From Pseudovibrio denitrificans JCM 12308 (GTDB lineage: Bacteria; Pseudomonadota; Alphaproteobacteria; Rhizobiales; Stappiaceae), in the NCBI RefSeq assembly GCF_001310815.1, contig NZ_BAZK01000001.1, forward strand, positions 310,001 to 374,000: DNA of 64,000 nt. Direction: 5' to 3'. The translations under genes were made by a program, and so were the position numbers. Position 1 is the stretch's first letter, and every line of letters begins with the position of its first letter. The notes under the pieces are model-generated. The model had not been told where the DNA came from. It made no database searches and saw nothing but the letters and a program-made list of their open reading frames with translations. Positions 9,119 through 19,604 of this stretch are shown here, piece after piece.

Positions 9119-10605
9119 ATGAAGGGCACAGTCCAAAAATTAGAAAAGGCTAGTGAGACCATGCGTGTGGTCCCACATAACGCCGAAGCGGAGCGTCAGC
9201 TTCTTGGCGCCATCATGGTGAACAACGAGACCTATTATCGTGTCTCGGAGTTCCTGGAAGCTCGGCATTTTTTCCTGGCACCCCACAAGGATATCTACGA
9301 CAAGTGCGGGGCACTTATTAAGGCTGGCAAGATTGCCTCGCTATTACGCTCAAAACGTTTTTCCCGGCAGATGAGAAGATCGCAGACCTGTCTGCAACTC
9401 AGTATCTGCTGCGTCTTGCTGGTGATGCGACTTCCGTGATCAACGCGGAAGACTACGGCAAGACCATTTATGATCTGGCGACTCGCCGTAACCTGATCAC
9501 CATTGGCGAAGACATGGTGAACATCGCTTATGACGCGCCGATCGACATGCCACCTTCCTCTCAGATTGATGATGCAGAGCGTCGTCTGTTTGAACTGGCG
9601 GAAACCGGTCGTTCTGACGGCGGTTTTCAGGACTTTGGCAGCGCGCTGACTGAAACCATCGAGATGGCGGCGGCTGCGTTCCAGCGTGAAGGTGCGCTTT
9701 CCGGTGTTTCCACGGGCTTGCGCGATCTGGACAAGCTCATGGGTGGCTTGCAGTCTTCAGATTTGATCGTACTGGCTGGTCGTCCTGCGATGGGTAAGAC
9801 ATCGCTGGTTACGAACATCGCTTATAACATTGCCGAGAATTATCAGACCGAAGAGATGCCCGATGGCACTGTACGGACTGTAAATGGCGGCGTTGTTGGC
9901 TTCTTCTCTTTGGAGATGAGCGCCGAACAGCTGGCGACTCGTATTATCTCCGAGCAGACCGAAATTTCTTCTTCCAAGATTCGCCGCGGCGACATCAACG
10001 AGATTGAATTCGAGAAGCTCGTGGCTGCGACTCAGCATATGCAGCACGTTCCACTGCACGTGGACCAGACCGGTGGTATCTCCATCGCTTCCCTCGTCTC
10101 CAAGGCACGCCGCCTGAAGAGACAAAAGGGTCTGGACATGATCGTGGTGGACTATATCCAGCTTCTGACAGGTTCTTCCAAGAACCAGGGCAACCGCGTT
10201 CAGGAAATCACAGAAATCACCACGGGTCTTAAGGCGTTGGCGAAGGAACTCAATGTTCCGATTATCGCCCTCTCCCAGCTCTCCCGTCAGGTTGAAAACC
10301 GTGATGATAAACGTCCTCAGATGTCTGACCTTCGTGAATCCGGTTCGATCGAGCAGGATGCGGATGTGATCATGTTCGTGTATCGCGAAGAGTACTACAT
10401 GGGCAAAAAGGAACCGCCTGAAGGTACGCCTGAGTACGAAGAGTGGAACGCCAAGATGGAACAGTTGCGCGGCAAGGCGGAAGTGATCATCGCCAAGCAG
10501 CGTCACGGTCCGACCGGTATTGTGGATCTGCAGTTCCAGGGTGAGTTCACCCGCTTCTCTGATCTGGCAGATGACGCCCATATTCCTGACAGAATTATGG
10601 AGTAA
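9119..10605 (+). CDS. dnaB: Replicative DNA helicase DnaB (frame broken near 9341)
   Basis: Hexameric ATP-driven helicase at the replication fork. The chosen ATG at 9119 has a GGGGCGGA site upstream and precedes the conserved RVVPHNAEAERQLLG segment; an in-frame ATG at 9079 is possible. Near 9341 GCCTCGCTATT should read GCCTCGCCTATT. One C is missing, and the frame resumes as ITLKTFFPADEKIADL. The helicase domain has Walker A GRPAMGKT, FFSLEMS, VDYIQLL and the SQLSRQVE motif. Repaired length is 495 aa. The gene is essential, so the lesion is almost certainly an error. Confidence 0.95.
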
Positions 10606-10740
10606 GGCAGGATCATCCTACTGAGTTAGCGATTGACCCGGAGTTACGCGCATCAGTTGTGCAGTGCTCCGGGTCTTGCTTTTTTATTGCTCTGATTTTT
10701 TGTAGGTTACTGGGCATTCAAAGAATCTGAAGGCATTCGC

Positions 10741-11891
10741 GTGACACATTCTGCCGCTCCTACATCTGACCGCCCTGCAGTTTCTGCTGGCGGCGCTGCA
10801 AAACTAACCATTGACCTTACTGCTCTACGCTCCAACTGGTGCTATTTGAACGGCAAGGTCGGAGACGGTTGTACCTGCGCAGTGGTTCTGAAAGCCAATG
10901 GCTACGGAACAGGTGCGGCTGAAGTTGGTAAAACACTTTATCACGCCGGTGCCCGCGTCTTTTTCGTTGCTCTTCCTGAAGAAGGCATTGAGCTGCGCAA
11001 AGAACTGCCGCACGCCGAAATCTACGTGCTCAACGGTTTGTTCCGTGATCGCGAGAAGTTCTATTACGATTTTGATCTGAAACCCGTGCTCAACAGCCTT
11101 GAAGAAGTTGCTGAATGGTCCTCCTTTGCACAAAGCCTGCAAGAGGAGTTGCCAGCTGCGCTTCACTTCGACACTGGGATGCACCGGCTGGGCATGTCCA
11201 TTGGTGATGCCCTGCAGATTGGTGAGTCGGCTCATCTTCTGAAAGGCATCCGGATTGATCTGGTCATGAGCCATCTGGCCTGTGCAGATACGCCGGATCA
11301 TGGGCTCAATGAAAAGCAGCTCAATCGCTTCCAGCGCGTGTGCGAGTTGTTCCCAGAAGCGCGAAAGTCTTTGAGCAACTCAGCCGGCATCTTCCTGGGT
11401 GACGACTATCATTTCGACATGGTTCGCCCAGGCATTGCGCTTTATGGAGGTAATCCGGTACCGGACGAGACCAACCCGATGCTTCCGGTGGCCCATGTGC
11501 AGGCAGAGATCATCAGTTTGCGCGAGGTTCCACATGGTGATCCTGTGGGTTATGGGGCTTCCCGCGTAACACCGCGAAAAAGCCGGATTGCAACCATAAA
11601 TGCCGGATATGCGGATGGTCTGCACCGGCTGGTTGGAAGCTCTGATGATCAGCCCAATGGTGCGCGGGTTTACATTGGTGGGCACTTTGCGCCAATCTTT
11701 GGCCGCGTCTCCATGGACATGATTGCAGTTGATGTGACGGACATCCCTGAGGAGCATCTGTCACGCGGGGCCCTGTTGAGATTATGGGGGCGCATGTAAA
11801 CGTGGATGAACTGGCAGAATTTGCGCAAACCATCCCATATGAATTGCTGTGTAGCCTTGGAGCACGCTATACACGCCACTATAAACGCTAG
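10741..11891 (+). CDS. alr: Alanine racemase (frame broken near 11775)
   Basis: PLP enzyme converting L- to D-alanine for cell-wall synthesis. It starts with GTG at 10741. The PLP Lys51 is in VVLKANGYG and the second catalytic Tyr in GYGASR. Near 11775 CTGTTGAG should be CTGGTTGAG. With the G restored the protein continues VEIMGAHVNVDELAEF and ends at the TAG at 11889 (383 aa). Uncorrected, it stops at 11799 without the last 30 residues. An essential cell-wall function makes a real break unlikely. Confidence 0.93.
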
Positions 11892-11923
11892 CGAGAGAAC
11901 ACTGGCAGGAACCTGAATTCGAT

Positions 11924-13325
11924 ATGGCGAAACGCTCCCTTTCATTTGTCTGTCAGTCCTGTGGGGCAACCACACTTAAATGGGCAGGCCGCTGCGAATC
12001 TTGTGGCGAATGGAACACAATTCAGGAAGAACAGCAGGCCGGTGGCATTGGAGCTGGCCCTAAAACGGCTTCCCGCTCCAAAGGACGCGTTGTTCCGCTG
12101 GTTGGATTGTCTGGAGAGACCAAAGAGGCTCCCCGTATCATCACCGGTGTGGCCGAGCTGGACCGCGTCACTGGCGGCGGTTTTGTTAAAGGTTCCGCTC
12201 TGCTTGTTGGCGGCGATCCTGGAATCGGTAAATCCACTTCTCACTCAGGCCAGTGCGCATCTGGCGTTTCAGGGACACAACATCGTTTACATCTCTGGCG
12301 AGGAAGCGGTGGATCAGGTGCGGCTACGTGCTGAACGCCTTGGACTTCGCGATGCGCCAGTTCAGCTGGCTGCAGAGACAAGCGTTGAAGACATTCTGAC
12401 AACGCTGGAAGACAAGAAGGGGGACGAGCGCCCTCACCTTGTGATCATCGACAGTATCCAGACCCTCTGGACCGAAATGGCCGATTCTCCTCCGGGAACA
12501 GTGACACAGGTTCGCGCTTCTGCTCAGGCGCTGGTGCGCTTTGCCAAGAAGACCGGTACTACCGTTGTGATTGTTGGCCATGTGACCAAGGATGGTCAGA
12601 TTGCAGGTCCGCGCGTGGTGGAGCACATGGTTGATGCGGTGCTCTACTTTGAGGGCGACAACGCTCACCAGTACCGCATTTTGCGAGCGGTGAAGAACCG
12701 CTTTGGTCCGACGGATGAAATCGGCGTCTTTGAGATGTCTGATATGGGGCTACGGGAAGTAAAGAATCCCAGTGCTATGTTCCTGAGTGAACGTAGCGCA
12801 ACTGCTCCAGGTTCAGCCGTGTTTGCCGGTATAGAAGGTACGCGGCCATTGCTGGTGGAAATGCAAGCGCTTGTGGCCCCTTCTCCGCTTGGCACACCGC
12901 GCCGGGCGGTGATCGGGTGGGACAGCGCGCGCCTCTCCATGATTTTGGCCGTGCTTGAAGCGCGCTGCGGTGTTAAGTTCGCTCAGCATGACGTTTATCT
13001 GAACGTTGCTGGTGGCCTAAGAATTAATGAGCCAGGAGCTGACCTCGCCGTTGCGGCAGCTTTAATCTCATCGCTTAGTGGGGTTGCTCTTCCCCTCGAA
13101 TGCGTCTATTTCGGCGAAATCAGTCTGTCTGGTGCAGTTCGACCAGTGGCCCAGGCTGCTTCCCGATTGAAGGAGGCGCAGAAGCTTGGATTTGGTCAGG
13201 CGGTAATCCCTGACGGGAATATGAAGGAAGGCTCCAACGCTCTCGGTCATGTCAAAGGACTTGAGGAGCTTGGAGATCTGGTAGCAAATATTGCCGCCAG
13301 TGCGCAGAAAATGGAAAACGCTTAA
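11924..13325 (+). CDS. radA: DNA repair protein RadA (frame broken near 12237)
   Basis: RecA-like ATPase that helps process recombination intermediates. It has an N-terminal C4 zinc finger (CQSCG...CESCG), Walker A GGDPGIGKST, the KNRFG motif (VKNRFGPTDEIG) and a C-terminal Lon-protease-like domain. At about 12237 the Walker A region reads TCCACTTCTC where TCCACTCTTCTC would give GKSTLLTQ. This is two bases short, unlike the one-base lesions elsewhere. Repaired length is about 467 aa. Confidence 0.94.
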
Positions 13326-13406
13326 GGGTTTAACCTAGGCTGATTTTAACCGGCAGGCATTTTTGTTGGTTTGCCTGCCAGTCAAACAAGGGACATGTGT
13401 CGACAG

Positions 13407-14033
13407 ATGCCGATCACACTCTTAGACGGAATTCTACTGGTTATCATGCTGATCTCTGGCGTTCTTGCGATGATTCGCGGGTTCGTTCGTGAGGTGCTCT
13501 CCATAGCATCCTGGGTCGCAGCAGCAGTCGCCGCCTATTTATTCTACGGAAGTCTGAAACCATTTGTGCTGCAACACGTCGCCAATGACACACTTGCAAC
13601 TGCGATCGCAGCAGGTGCTGTTTTCCTCGTGACATTGATTGTGGTGAGCTACATCACCATGCGCATTTCAGACTTCGTGCTGGACAGCCGGATTGGCGCG
13701 CTCGACCGTACGCTCGGTTTTGTATTTGGCGCTGCCCGCGGCTTTCTGCTTGTTGTTGTTGCGCTGCTGTTCTTTAACTGGTTTGTACCAGAACCACGCC
13801 AGCCAAACTGGATCATGGATGCAAAATCCCGTCACCTGCTGGTGACCAGCGGCCAAAGCCTTGTGGCGGCGCTGCCGGAAGATCCTGAGCGTGCTATTAT
13901 GGATCAGATCCGTAAACAGGGCGGTTCAACCGGCTCTGCGAACGGAGCGTCCAGTGATGAAGAAGCCCGCTACTCCCCAAGTGAGCGGCGCGGACTGGAC
14001 CAGCTGACGGCCTCTGGCGATGGCCGGAACTAA
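13407..14033 (+). CDS. cvpA: CvpA family membrane protein
   Basis: CvpA-family inner-membrane protein, named for colicin V production; the true role is unclear, though it is often beside purF, as here. I chose the ATG at 13407 because it gives the family-typical MPITLLDGILL start; AAGGGA lies 13 bases upstream. Four hydrophobic segments cover about residues 5-120, followed by a hydrophilic Ser/Gly/Glu-rich tail. An ATG at 13395 is an alternative. Confidence 0.88.
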   Translation: MPITLLDGILLVIMLISGVLAMIRGFVREVLSIASWVAAAVAAYLFYGSLKPFVLQHVANDTLATAIAAGAVFLVTLIVVSYITMRISDFVLDSRIGALDRTLGFVFGAARGFLLVVVALLFFNWFVPEPRQPNWIMDAKSRHLLVTSGQSLVAALPEDPERAIMDQIRKQGGSTGSANGASSDEEARYSPSERRGLDQLTASGDGRN

Positions 14034-14080
14034 GCTGATATTTTGAGAATTGGCCTAAGGAAGAACCAAGGAGTGATGCC

Positions 14081-15574
14081 ATGAGCAGTGGTGTATCAAA
14101 CAATTCTGCCGACTTGAGAGAGTTGAGAGCAGATTTTGACGGCGATACCCTGCACGAAGAATGCGGTGTTTTTGGCATTCTTGGACATGACGATGCAGCA
14201 GCACTGACCGCTCTGGGGCTTCATGCGCTTCAGCACCGCGGACAGGAAGCAGCGGGCATTGTGACATTTGATGGCGATCAGTTCCGCTCAGAACGCCATA
14301 TGGGCCTTGTGGGAGATCACTTCACCCAGCAAGAGACCATTGACAATCTGAAGGGTCCTTACGCGATCGGTCACGTACGCTACTCCACCACAGGTGAAGC
14401 GGCGCTGCGGAACGTTCAGCCACTGTTTGCTGAGCTTGACGGTGGTGGAATTGCGATCTGTCACAACGGCAACTTCACTAACGCGCTGACCTTGCGCCGC
14501 CAGCTGATCAGAGATGGCGCGATCTGTCAGTCCACTTCTGACAGTGAGGTGGTTCTGCAGCTGGTTGCCCGTTCGCGCGAGAAGAAGATCGTAGACCGTT
14601 TCATCGAGGCGATCAGCCAGATGGAAGGTGCTTACTCTCTTGTGGCGCTGACCCGCAAAAAGCTGATTGGTGCGCGTGATCCTTATGGCATTCGTCCTCT
14701 GGTTCTGGGTGATCTGAACGGTGCTCCGATCTTTGCAAGTGAAACCTGCGCGCTGGACATCATTGGCGCGAAGTTCATTCGTGAAGTTGAAAACGGTGAG
14801 GTTGTTGTTTGCACTCCGGGTGGCATTGAAAGCTACTTCCCGTTTGGCAAGCGCCCTGCCCGTCCGGACATCTTCGAGTACATCTACTTCTCCCGTCCAG
14901 ACAGTGTTCTGAATGGTCATTCCGTTTATGACGTTCGCAAGCGTTTTGGCCGTGTGCTGGCACAGGAAAGCGCTGTTGAAGCGGACGTGATTGTTCCGGT
15001 TCCTGATTCCGGTGTTCCGGCTGCACTTGGCTTTGCAGCTGAAAGCGGTGTTCCATTTGAGCTGGGCATTATCCGCAACCACTATGTTGGCCGTACCTTT
15101 ATTGAGCCGACACAGCAAATTCGTACGCTTGGTGTGAAGCTGAAGCACTCTGCCAACAGAGCGCAGATAGAAGGCAAGCGTGTGGTGCTGGTGGATGACA
15201 GCCTTGTGCGCGGAACAACCAGCCTGAAAATCGTGCAGATGATCAGAGATGCTGGCGCGAAGGAAGTTCACTTCCGTCTGGCCTCACCTCCAATCAAGTT
15301 CTCCGATTACTACGGTATCGATACGCCAGTGCGCGAAAAGCTGCTGGCTGCCAAGTATGATCTGGAAGGTATGCGCAACTACATTGGCGCTGATACTCTT
15401 GCCTTCCTGAGCATTGATGGCGTCTACCGTGCGATGGGTCATGAGAATGGCCGCGATAACGAGAACCCGCAGTTCACTGATCACTGCTTTACCGGGGACT
15501 ATCCAACCCCGCTTACAGATCTGTCTGACGATGTAGACACACGTCAGGCTCCTCGCCTTGTAGAAACTGGTTAA
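14081..15574 (+). CDS. purF: Amidophosphoribosyltransferase
   Basis: First committed step of purine synthesis: PRPP plus glutamine gives phosphoribosylamine. The 497-aa protein has a 27-residue propeptide that would be removed to expose Cys28 (EECGVFGI). An Ntn glutaminase domain and a phosphoribosyltransferase domain follow, with the PRPP loop VLVDDSLVRGTT. AAGGAG precedes the ATG. The next gene begins five bases after its stop. Confidence 0.97.
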   Translation: MSSGVSNNSADLRELRADFDGDTLHEECGVFGILGHDDAAALTALGLHALQHRGQEAAGIVTFDGDQFRSERHMGLVGDHFTQQETIDNLKGPYAIGHVRYSTTGEAALRNVQPLFAELDGGGIAICHNGNFTNALTLRRQLIRDGAICQSTSDSEVVLQLVARSREKKIVDRFIEAISQMEGAYSLVALTRKKLIGARDPYGIRPLVLGDLNGAPIFASETCALDIIGAKFIREVENGEVVVCTPGGIESYFPFGKRPARPDIFEYIYFSRPDSVLNGHSVYDVRKRFGRVLAQESAVEADVIVPVPDSGVPAALGFAAESGVPFELGIIRNHYVGRTFIEPTQQIRTLGVKLKHSANRAQIEGKRVVLVDDSLVRGTTSLKIVQMIRDAGAKEVHFRLASPPIKFSDYYGIDTPVREKLLAAKYDLEGMRNYIGADTLAFLSIDGVYRAMGHENGRDNENPQFTDHCFTGDYPTPLTDLSDDVDTRQAPRLVETG

Positions 15575-15579
15575 GTTCA

Positions 15580-16325
15580 ATGAGTTCGAAAAGACTTGAA
15601 GGTCGTGTTGCTGTTGTCACGGGTGCATCCCGTGGCATTGGCTATTTTGCTGCAAAAAAGCTTGCTGAAGAAGGTGCGCACATTATTGCTGTTGCCCGCA
15701 CCGTTGGTGGCCTTGAAGAACTGGATGATGAAATCCAGCAGTTGGGCAGCTCTGCTACCCTTGTTCCGCTTGACCTGACAGACTTTGATGCGATTGACCG
15801 TCTGGGCGCTGCGATCTTTGAACGCTGGAAAAAGCTCGACATTCTGGTCGGCAACGCAGGTATTCTTGGTCCAACTTCTCCGCTGGGTCACGTGGCTCCG
15901 AAGAAGTTCGATGAAGTGATGCAGATCAATGTGACTGCCAACTGGCGTCTGATCCGCTCTCTCGATCCGCTTCTGCGTCAGTCCGATGCGGGCCGTACGG
16001 TCTTCCTGACCTCAGGAGCGCCACACAAGTGCCGTGCCTATTGGGGACCATACTCCATGTCCAAAGCGGCTCTGGAGGCTCTTGTACGCACGTATGTGAA
16101 CGAGACACGCAAGACCAACGTGAAGTCTATGCTGATCAACCCAGGCCCGATGCGCACTGGTATGCGTGCGAAGCTATGCCGGGTGAAGATCCAAACACAC
16201 TGCCGCATCCTTCTGAGATCTCCGAGGACATCGTTCGTTTCTGCCTGCCTGAAAATGAAGAGAACGGTCGTCTCTACGATTTCCCAAGCAAGGAACTGCG
16301 CGACTTTGTGCAGCTGACAAGCTAA
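15580..16325 (+). CDS. Short-chain dehydrogenase/reductase (frame broken near 16170)
   Basis: NAD(P)-dependent oxidoreductase of the classical SDR type; substrate unknown. It has TGASRGIG, NAG in VGNAGILG, Ser in TSGA, and the YSMSK catalytic motif. It starts five bases after purF, so the two are likely co-translated. Near 16170 GCGAAGC should be GCGGAAGC. Restoring G gives EAMPGEDPNTLPHPSE and a stop at 16325 (248 aa). In other alphaproteobacteria an SDR follows purF, supporting the call. Confidence 0.88.
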
Positions 16326-16344
16326 TCCATTCCTGTTTCAGGAA

Positions 16345-16379
16345 ACGAAAAGCCCCGGTCATTGCCGGGGCTTTTTTAT
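16345..16379. terminator. Bidirectional terminator
   Basis: AGCCCCGG (16351-16358) pairs with CCGGGGCT (16365-16372), with A-rich and T-rich flanks. It lies between the plus-strand SDR gene and the minus-strand phosphatase gene and can serve both. Confidence 0.88.
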
Positions 16380-16397
16380 TGCGTCTTGATATGAGCT

Positions 16398-16505
16398 TTA
16401 GAGCATGTTGCGCTCACTCACATTCACGCATCACGCTCTAACATCTTTACTTTGAGCGAATTCTTGTCGTTTGATTGAATCCAATCAAACGGAACGCGCT
16501 CTAAA
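16398..16505. repeat. Palindromic intergenic element (candidate dispersed repeat)
   Basis: The segment holds a perfect 9-bp inverted repeat, GTTTGATTG (16469-16477) with CAATCAAAC (16482-16490). Outer pieces related to GAGCG/CGCTC include TTTAGAGC at the left and GCGCTCTAA at the right. The layout resembles small dispersed intergenic repeats common in alphaproteobacterial chromosomes. No second copy was found in this window, so the repeat status is inference. Confidence 0.45.
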
Positions 16506-16511
16506 CGCCTA

Positions 16512-17293
16512 TCAGATGAAGCTTTTGTCTGTGAGGGCCTTGACCTGATTGAACACGTCCGGACCCGCAGTGACGACCTTACAGCCGTTCATGATAGCAT
16601 CCTGAACGTTGATCTCCTGACAGATGCCGCCAGCTTCTTCCACGAGCAGCATGCCTGCCATACAGTCCCATGAGTTCATGTGCTCTTCGATGTAACCGAT
16701 GAGACGGCCAGAAGCGGCATAGGACAGCATCAGACCGCCAGATCCATTGCGGAAGAAGATGCCACCTTCATCAAGCAGCATGTTCACAGTGTCTTTTACA
16801 GCCTGATTGCGACCGCGCGCGCTGAAGCCAAGGCCAAGAGAGCCGTTGGACAGGGATGCGCTTTTGGACACGCTGATTGGCACGCCATTCAATGTGGCGC
16901 CTTTACCCTTTTCAGCAGCAAACAGTTCGTCTGCACATGGGTCGTAAACTACGCCAATGTACTTTTCGCCGTTCTTCACGCATGCAATGATCACGCACAC
17001 TGCGGGATGCTGGAGACAAAGTTTGCGGTGCCATCGATCGGGTCGATGATCCATGTGTATTCAGAGGTGCCCTGCTTTGGATCGCCCTCTTCCCCCACGA
17101 TGGTGTCATCAGGAAATGCTTCAGCAATTGCATTTCTAACCAGTATTTCAGTATCGCGATCAGCCTCAGAAACCATGTCCTGATGACCTTTGCTCTCGAT
17201 GTTGAGAGTTTCCAAACGCGTATAGTATTCGTGCGCAAAAGCGCCAGCGCGCTTAACCAGTGCGTTGGCAAACGTAAAACGGTCTTGTGACAT
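16512..17293 (-). CDS. Inositol monophosphatase family protein (frame broken near 16998)
   Basis: Mg2+-dependent sugar-phosphate phosphatase of the IMPase/FIG/CysQ fold. Motifs are GEE, IIDPIDGTANF and the C-terminal NSWDCMAGMLLVEEAGG. Near 16998 the coding strand reads CAGTGTGCGTG where CAGTGGTGCGTG would give PQWCVIIACV, joining the two halves. Repaired length is about 260 aa, normal for the family. Substrate (inositol phosphate, histidinol phosphate or PAP) cannot be decided from sequence alone. Confidence 0.9.
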
Positions 17294-18018
17294 GAGATTC
17301 CTATTTAAAGTACGGAGTGCTGGAAACGAGCGCGATTAAAAGCAGATTCAGGACGAATTGCAACTTCTTAGCGGCGCTCGCTGATATTTCTAGAGAAAAT
17401 TTCAAGTGGGTGACAGGTGGGGCTGTGATTTCTACAGAGCGCCTTGCTTGCGCGAGATATCTTATTGGCATGTGATGGAGGTGTAAAACTTATCCCCCTC
17501 CCCGAAAGCTGTCTCATACTAGGTTTCATGTTCATGCAATCGGGTGGTTTGGGGGAACGTCCCTCAGACTGGTGTGAACTGGGCGGGGCTACTGCGGAAG
17601 GTAACGTATTTCGCAGCAGGTTCGTGGAGGTTCCCCTTTCACCAATAGTGTTGAGGGATAGCGGATGTCCGGCCAGACCAGAGGGCGCCAGCACTGAGAC
17701 CTGAGGCTTTCCAACGGCCTTAAGTCTTCCAAGTGTCTTCTGGCCCCTGGCCTTAGCCTCCTGCAAAAACGCCCGGGCAAGGCGCGTAGCTGATGCCGAA
17801 GAAACTGTTACCTACTAAATGCGCAGGCATTGCCTGTTCGCCTTGCTCATCCCGGCCTTCGGGGTTTCTGACTTCAACACTGCATGGAAAGCCATACGGT
17901 GCTCTTGGTGTTTCATTCTCCCACATGGGAAAGAGACTGTTTTTGAGTAAAGCCGAACCTGCAAAATCTCTAGTGGCCTGCCCCGTCACAGTTTCCGGCT
18001 CTCTACGATTTAGGCAAA
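17294..18018. other. Long gap with no recognised gene
   Basis: About 725 bases between the phosphatase and der. Open frames exist on both strands but none has a recognisable domain, a good start site or family-like composition. The stretch is GC-richer than a typical spacer and has several local inverted repeats (for example near 17847-17860, CCCGGCCTTCGGGG). A structured RNA is possible, but I do not recognise RNase P RNA, SRP RNA, tmRNA or 6S RNA. Confidence 0.35.
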
Positions 18019-18047
18019 TAAAAAAGGGCAGCGTGGTGCTGCCCTTT
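18019..18047 (-). terminator. Terminator of der
   Basis: GGGCAGC (18026-18032) pairs with GCTGCCC (18038-18044). On the minus strand this is followed by six T. It lies just past the der stop. Confidence 0.85.
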
Positions 18048-18068
18048 CAAACTGATGGGAAACTGAAA

Positions 18069-19475
18069 TCAGTTTCTCTTCTTGTGGTACGGGTTTTCGC
18101 CTTTTCTGTAGGACAGACGAACCGGCGTGCCTTTGATGTCAAAGCGCTCGCGAATACCGTTCACAAGGTAGCGGGTGTAGCTCTCCGGCAGATTATCCGG
18201 TTTGGAGCTGAACACCACGAAATGCGGTGGACGTGTTTTGGGCTGCGTCATGAAACGCAGACGAACACGGCGACCAGACACTGCTGGCGGCGGATGGTGG
18301 ATCAGAACGCCTTCCAGCCAGCGGTTGAGGCTGGAGGTACCAATGCGCTTGTTCCACATCTCATAGGCGCGGAACACGGCCTGCATGAGCTTATCAAGGC
18401 CCTGCCCGTTGATACCGGACATGGTGACGATCTCAACGCCGCGCAGCTGGTTCAGATAACGTTCCTGAGAATCTTTGATGTGGCCCCAGGCGTCTTCACG
18501 ATCTTCGATCAGATCCCACTTGTTGACCGCGATTACGATCGCACGACCTTCGCGGGCACACAGATCGATGATCTGCAGATCCTGCTTCTCAAAGGAGATG
18601 GTCGCATCAAGTGTGACAACAACGACTTCCGCAAACTTCACAGCGCGCAGAGCATCTGCAACGGAGAGCTTTTCCAGCTTCTCTTGAACACGTGCTTTCT
18701 TACGGATACCAGCGGTGTCGAAGACTTTGACGTGATGGTCCTGCCATTCCCACTCAACAGAGATACTGTCGCGGGTGATGCCAGCCTCAGGGCCGGTCAG
18801 CAGGCGCTCTTCACCCAGCATCTGGTTGATGAGAGTGGATTTGCCTGCGTTTGGACGACCAACAATCGCCATGCGCAGCGGACGCTCACGCGTACCGACT
18901 GGCTCATCGATCTCTTCGTCTTCTACGTCAACGTCTGTGCGCGCTTCGGTGAACTCCTGAGAGGCTTCCAGCTCTTCAGCTTCATCCACGATTGGACGCA
19001 GCATGTCATAGAGCTCAGAGAGACCTTCACCGTGTTCAGCAGACAGCGCGATCGGATCGCCAAAGCCAAGCGTGAACGCGTCATAGAGCCCAACATCACC
19101 GGCCTTGCCTTCTGCCTTGTTGGCACAAAGGATCACAGGAGTGCTGTTGCGGCGCAGCAGGTTTGCAAAATGTTCATCGAGCGGCATCAAGCCTGCGCGT
19201 GCATCAATAAGGAACAAGCATGCATCCGCTTCCCGGATTGCTTCTTCTGTTTGAGCGCGCATACGCCCTTCGAGGCTAGATGCCTCTGCTTCTTCCAAGC
19301 CGGCAGTATCAACGATCCTGAATCGCAGATCGCCCAAGCGCGCATCACCGGACCTACGGTCACGGGTCACACCTGGGGTATCATCGACAAGCGCGAGGCG
19401 CTTGCCTACAAGGCGATTGAAGAGCGTCGACTTGCCAACATTAGGTCTGCCAATAATGGCGACTGTCGCAGTCAC
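18069..19475 (-). CDS. der: Ribosome-assembly GTPase Der (EngA)
   Basis: Double-GTPase needed for 50S subunit maturation. It starts with GTG at 19475 behind GAGGAG. The first G domain has [13 protein letters not shown] and NKAE; the second has [20 protein letters not shown] and NKWD. A C-terminal KH-like domain ends in [11 protein letters not shown]. The 468-aa length is typical. It lies downstream of bamB, as in many proteobacteria. Confidence 0.97.
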   Translation of the reverse strand: MTATVAIIGRPNVGKSTLFNRLVGKRLALVDDTPGVTRDRRSGDARLGDLRFRIVDTAGLEEAEASSLEGRMRAQTEEAIREADACLFLIDARAGLMPLDEHFANLLRRNSTPVILCANKAEGKAGDVGLYDAFTLGFGDPIALSAEHGEGLSELYDMLRPIVDEAEELEASQEFTEARTDVDVEDEEIDEPVGTRERPLRMAIVGRPNAGKSTLINQMLGEERLLTGPEAGITRDSISVEWEWQDHHVKVFDTAGIRKKARVQEKLEKLSVADALRAVKFAEVVVVTLDATISFEKQDLQIIDLCAREGRAIVIAVNKWDLIEDREDAWGHIKDSQERYLNQLRGVEIVTMSGINGQGLDKLMQAVFRAYEMWNKRIGTSSLNRWLEGVLIHHPPPAVSGRRVRLRFMTQPKTRPPHFVVFSSKPDNLPESYTRYLVNGIRERFDIKGTPVRLSYRKGENPYHKKRN

Positions 19476-19604
19476 GCGAATACTCCTCGTCTGGTCTACA
19501 GCACTTGGAGCATGGCGTTATCTGACACCATGCTCCAAGTTTTTGTTCTTAATCGTACCCATATCCGAAAACCGGGCTCAATGCCACAGTTGCGAAGGCA
19601 CGTT

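Noticed and set aside
17368-17989. Two overlapping minus-strand frames in the der upstream gap
   Set aside because: No ribosome site, no family match and odd composition, even if joined by a frameshift.
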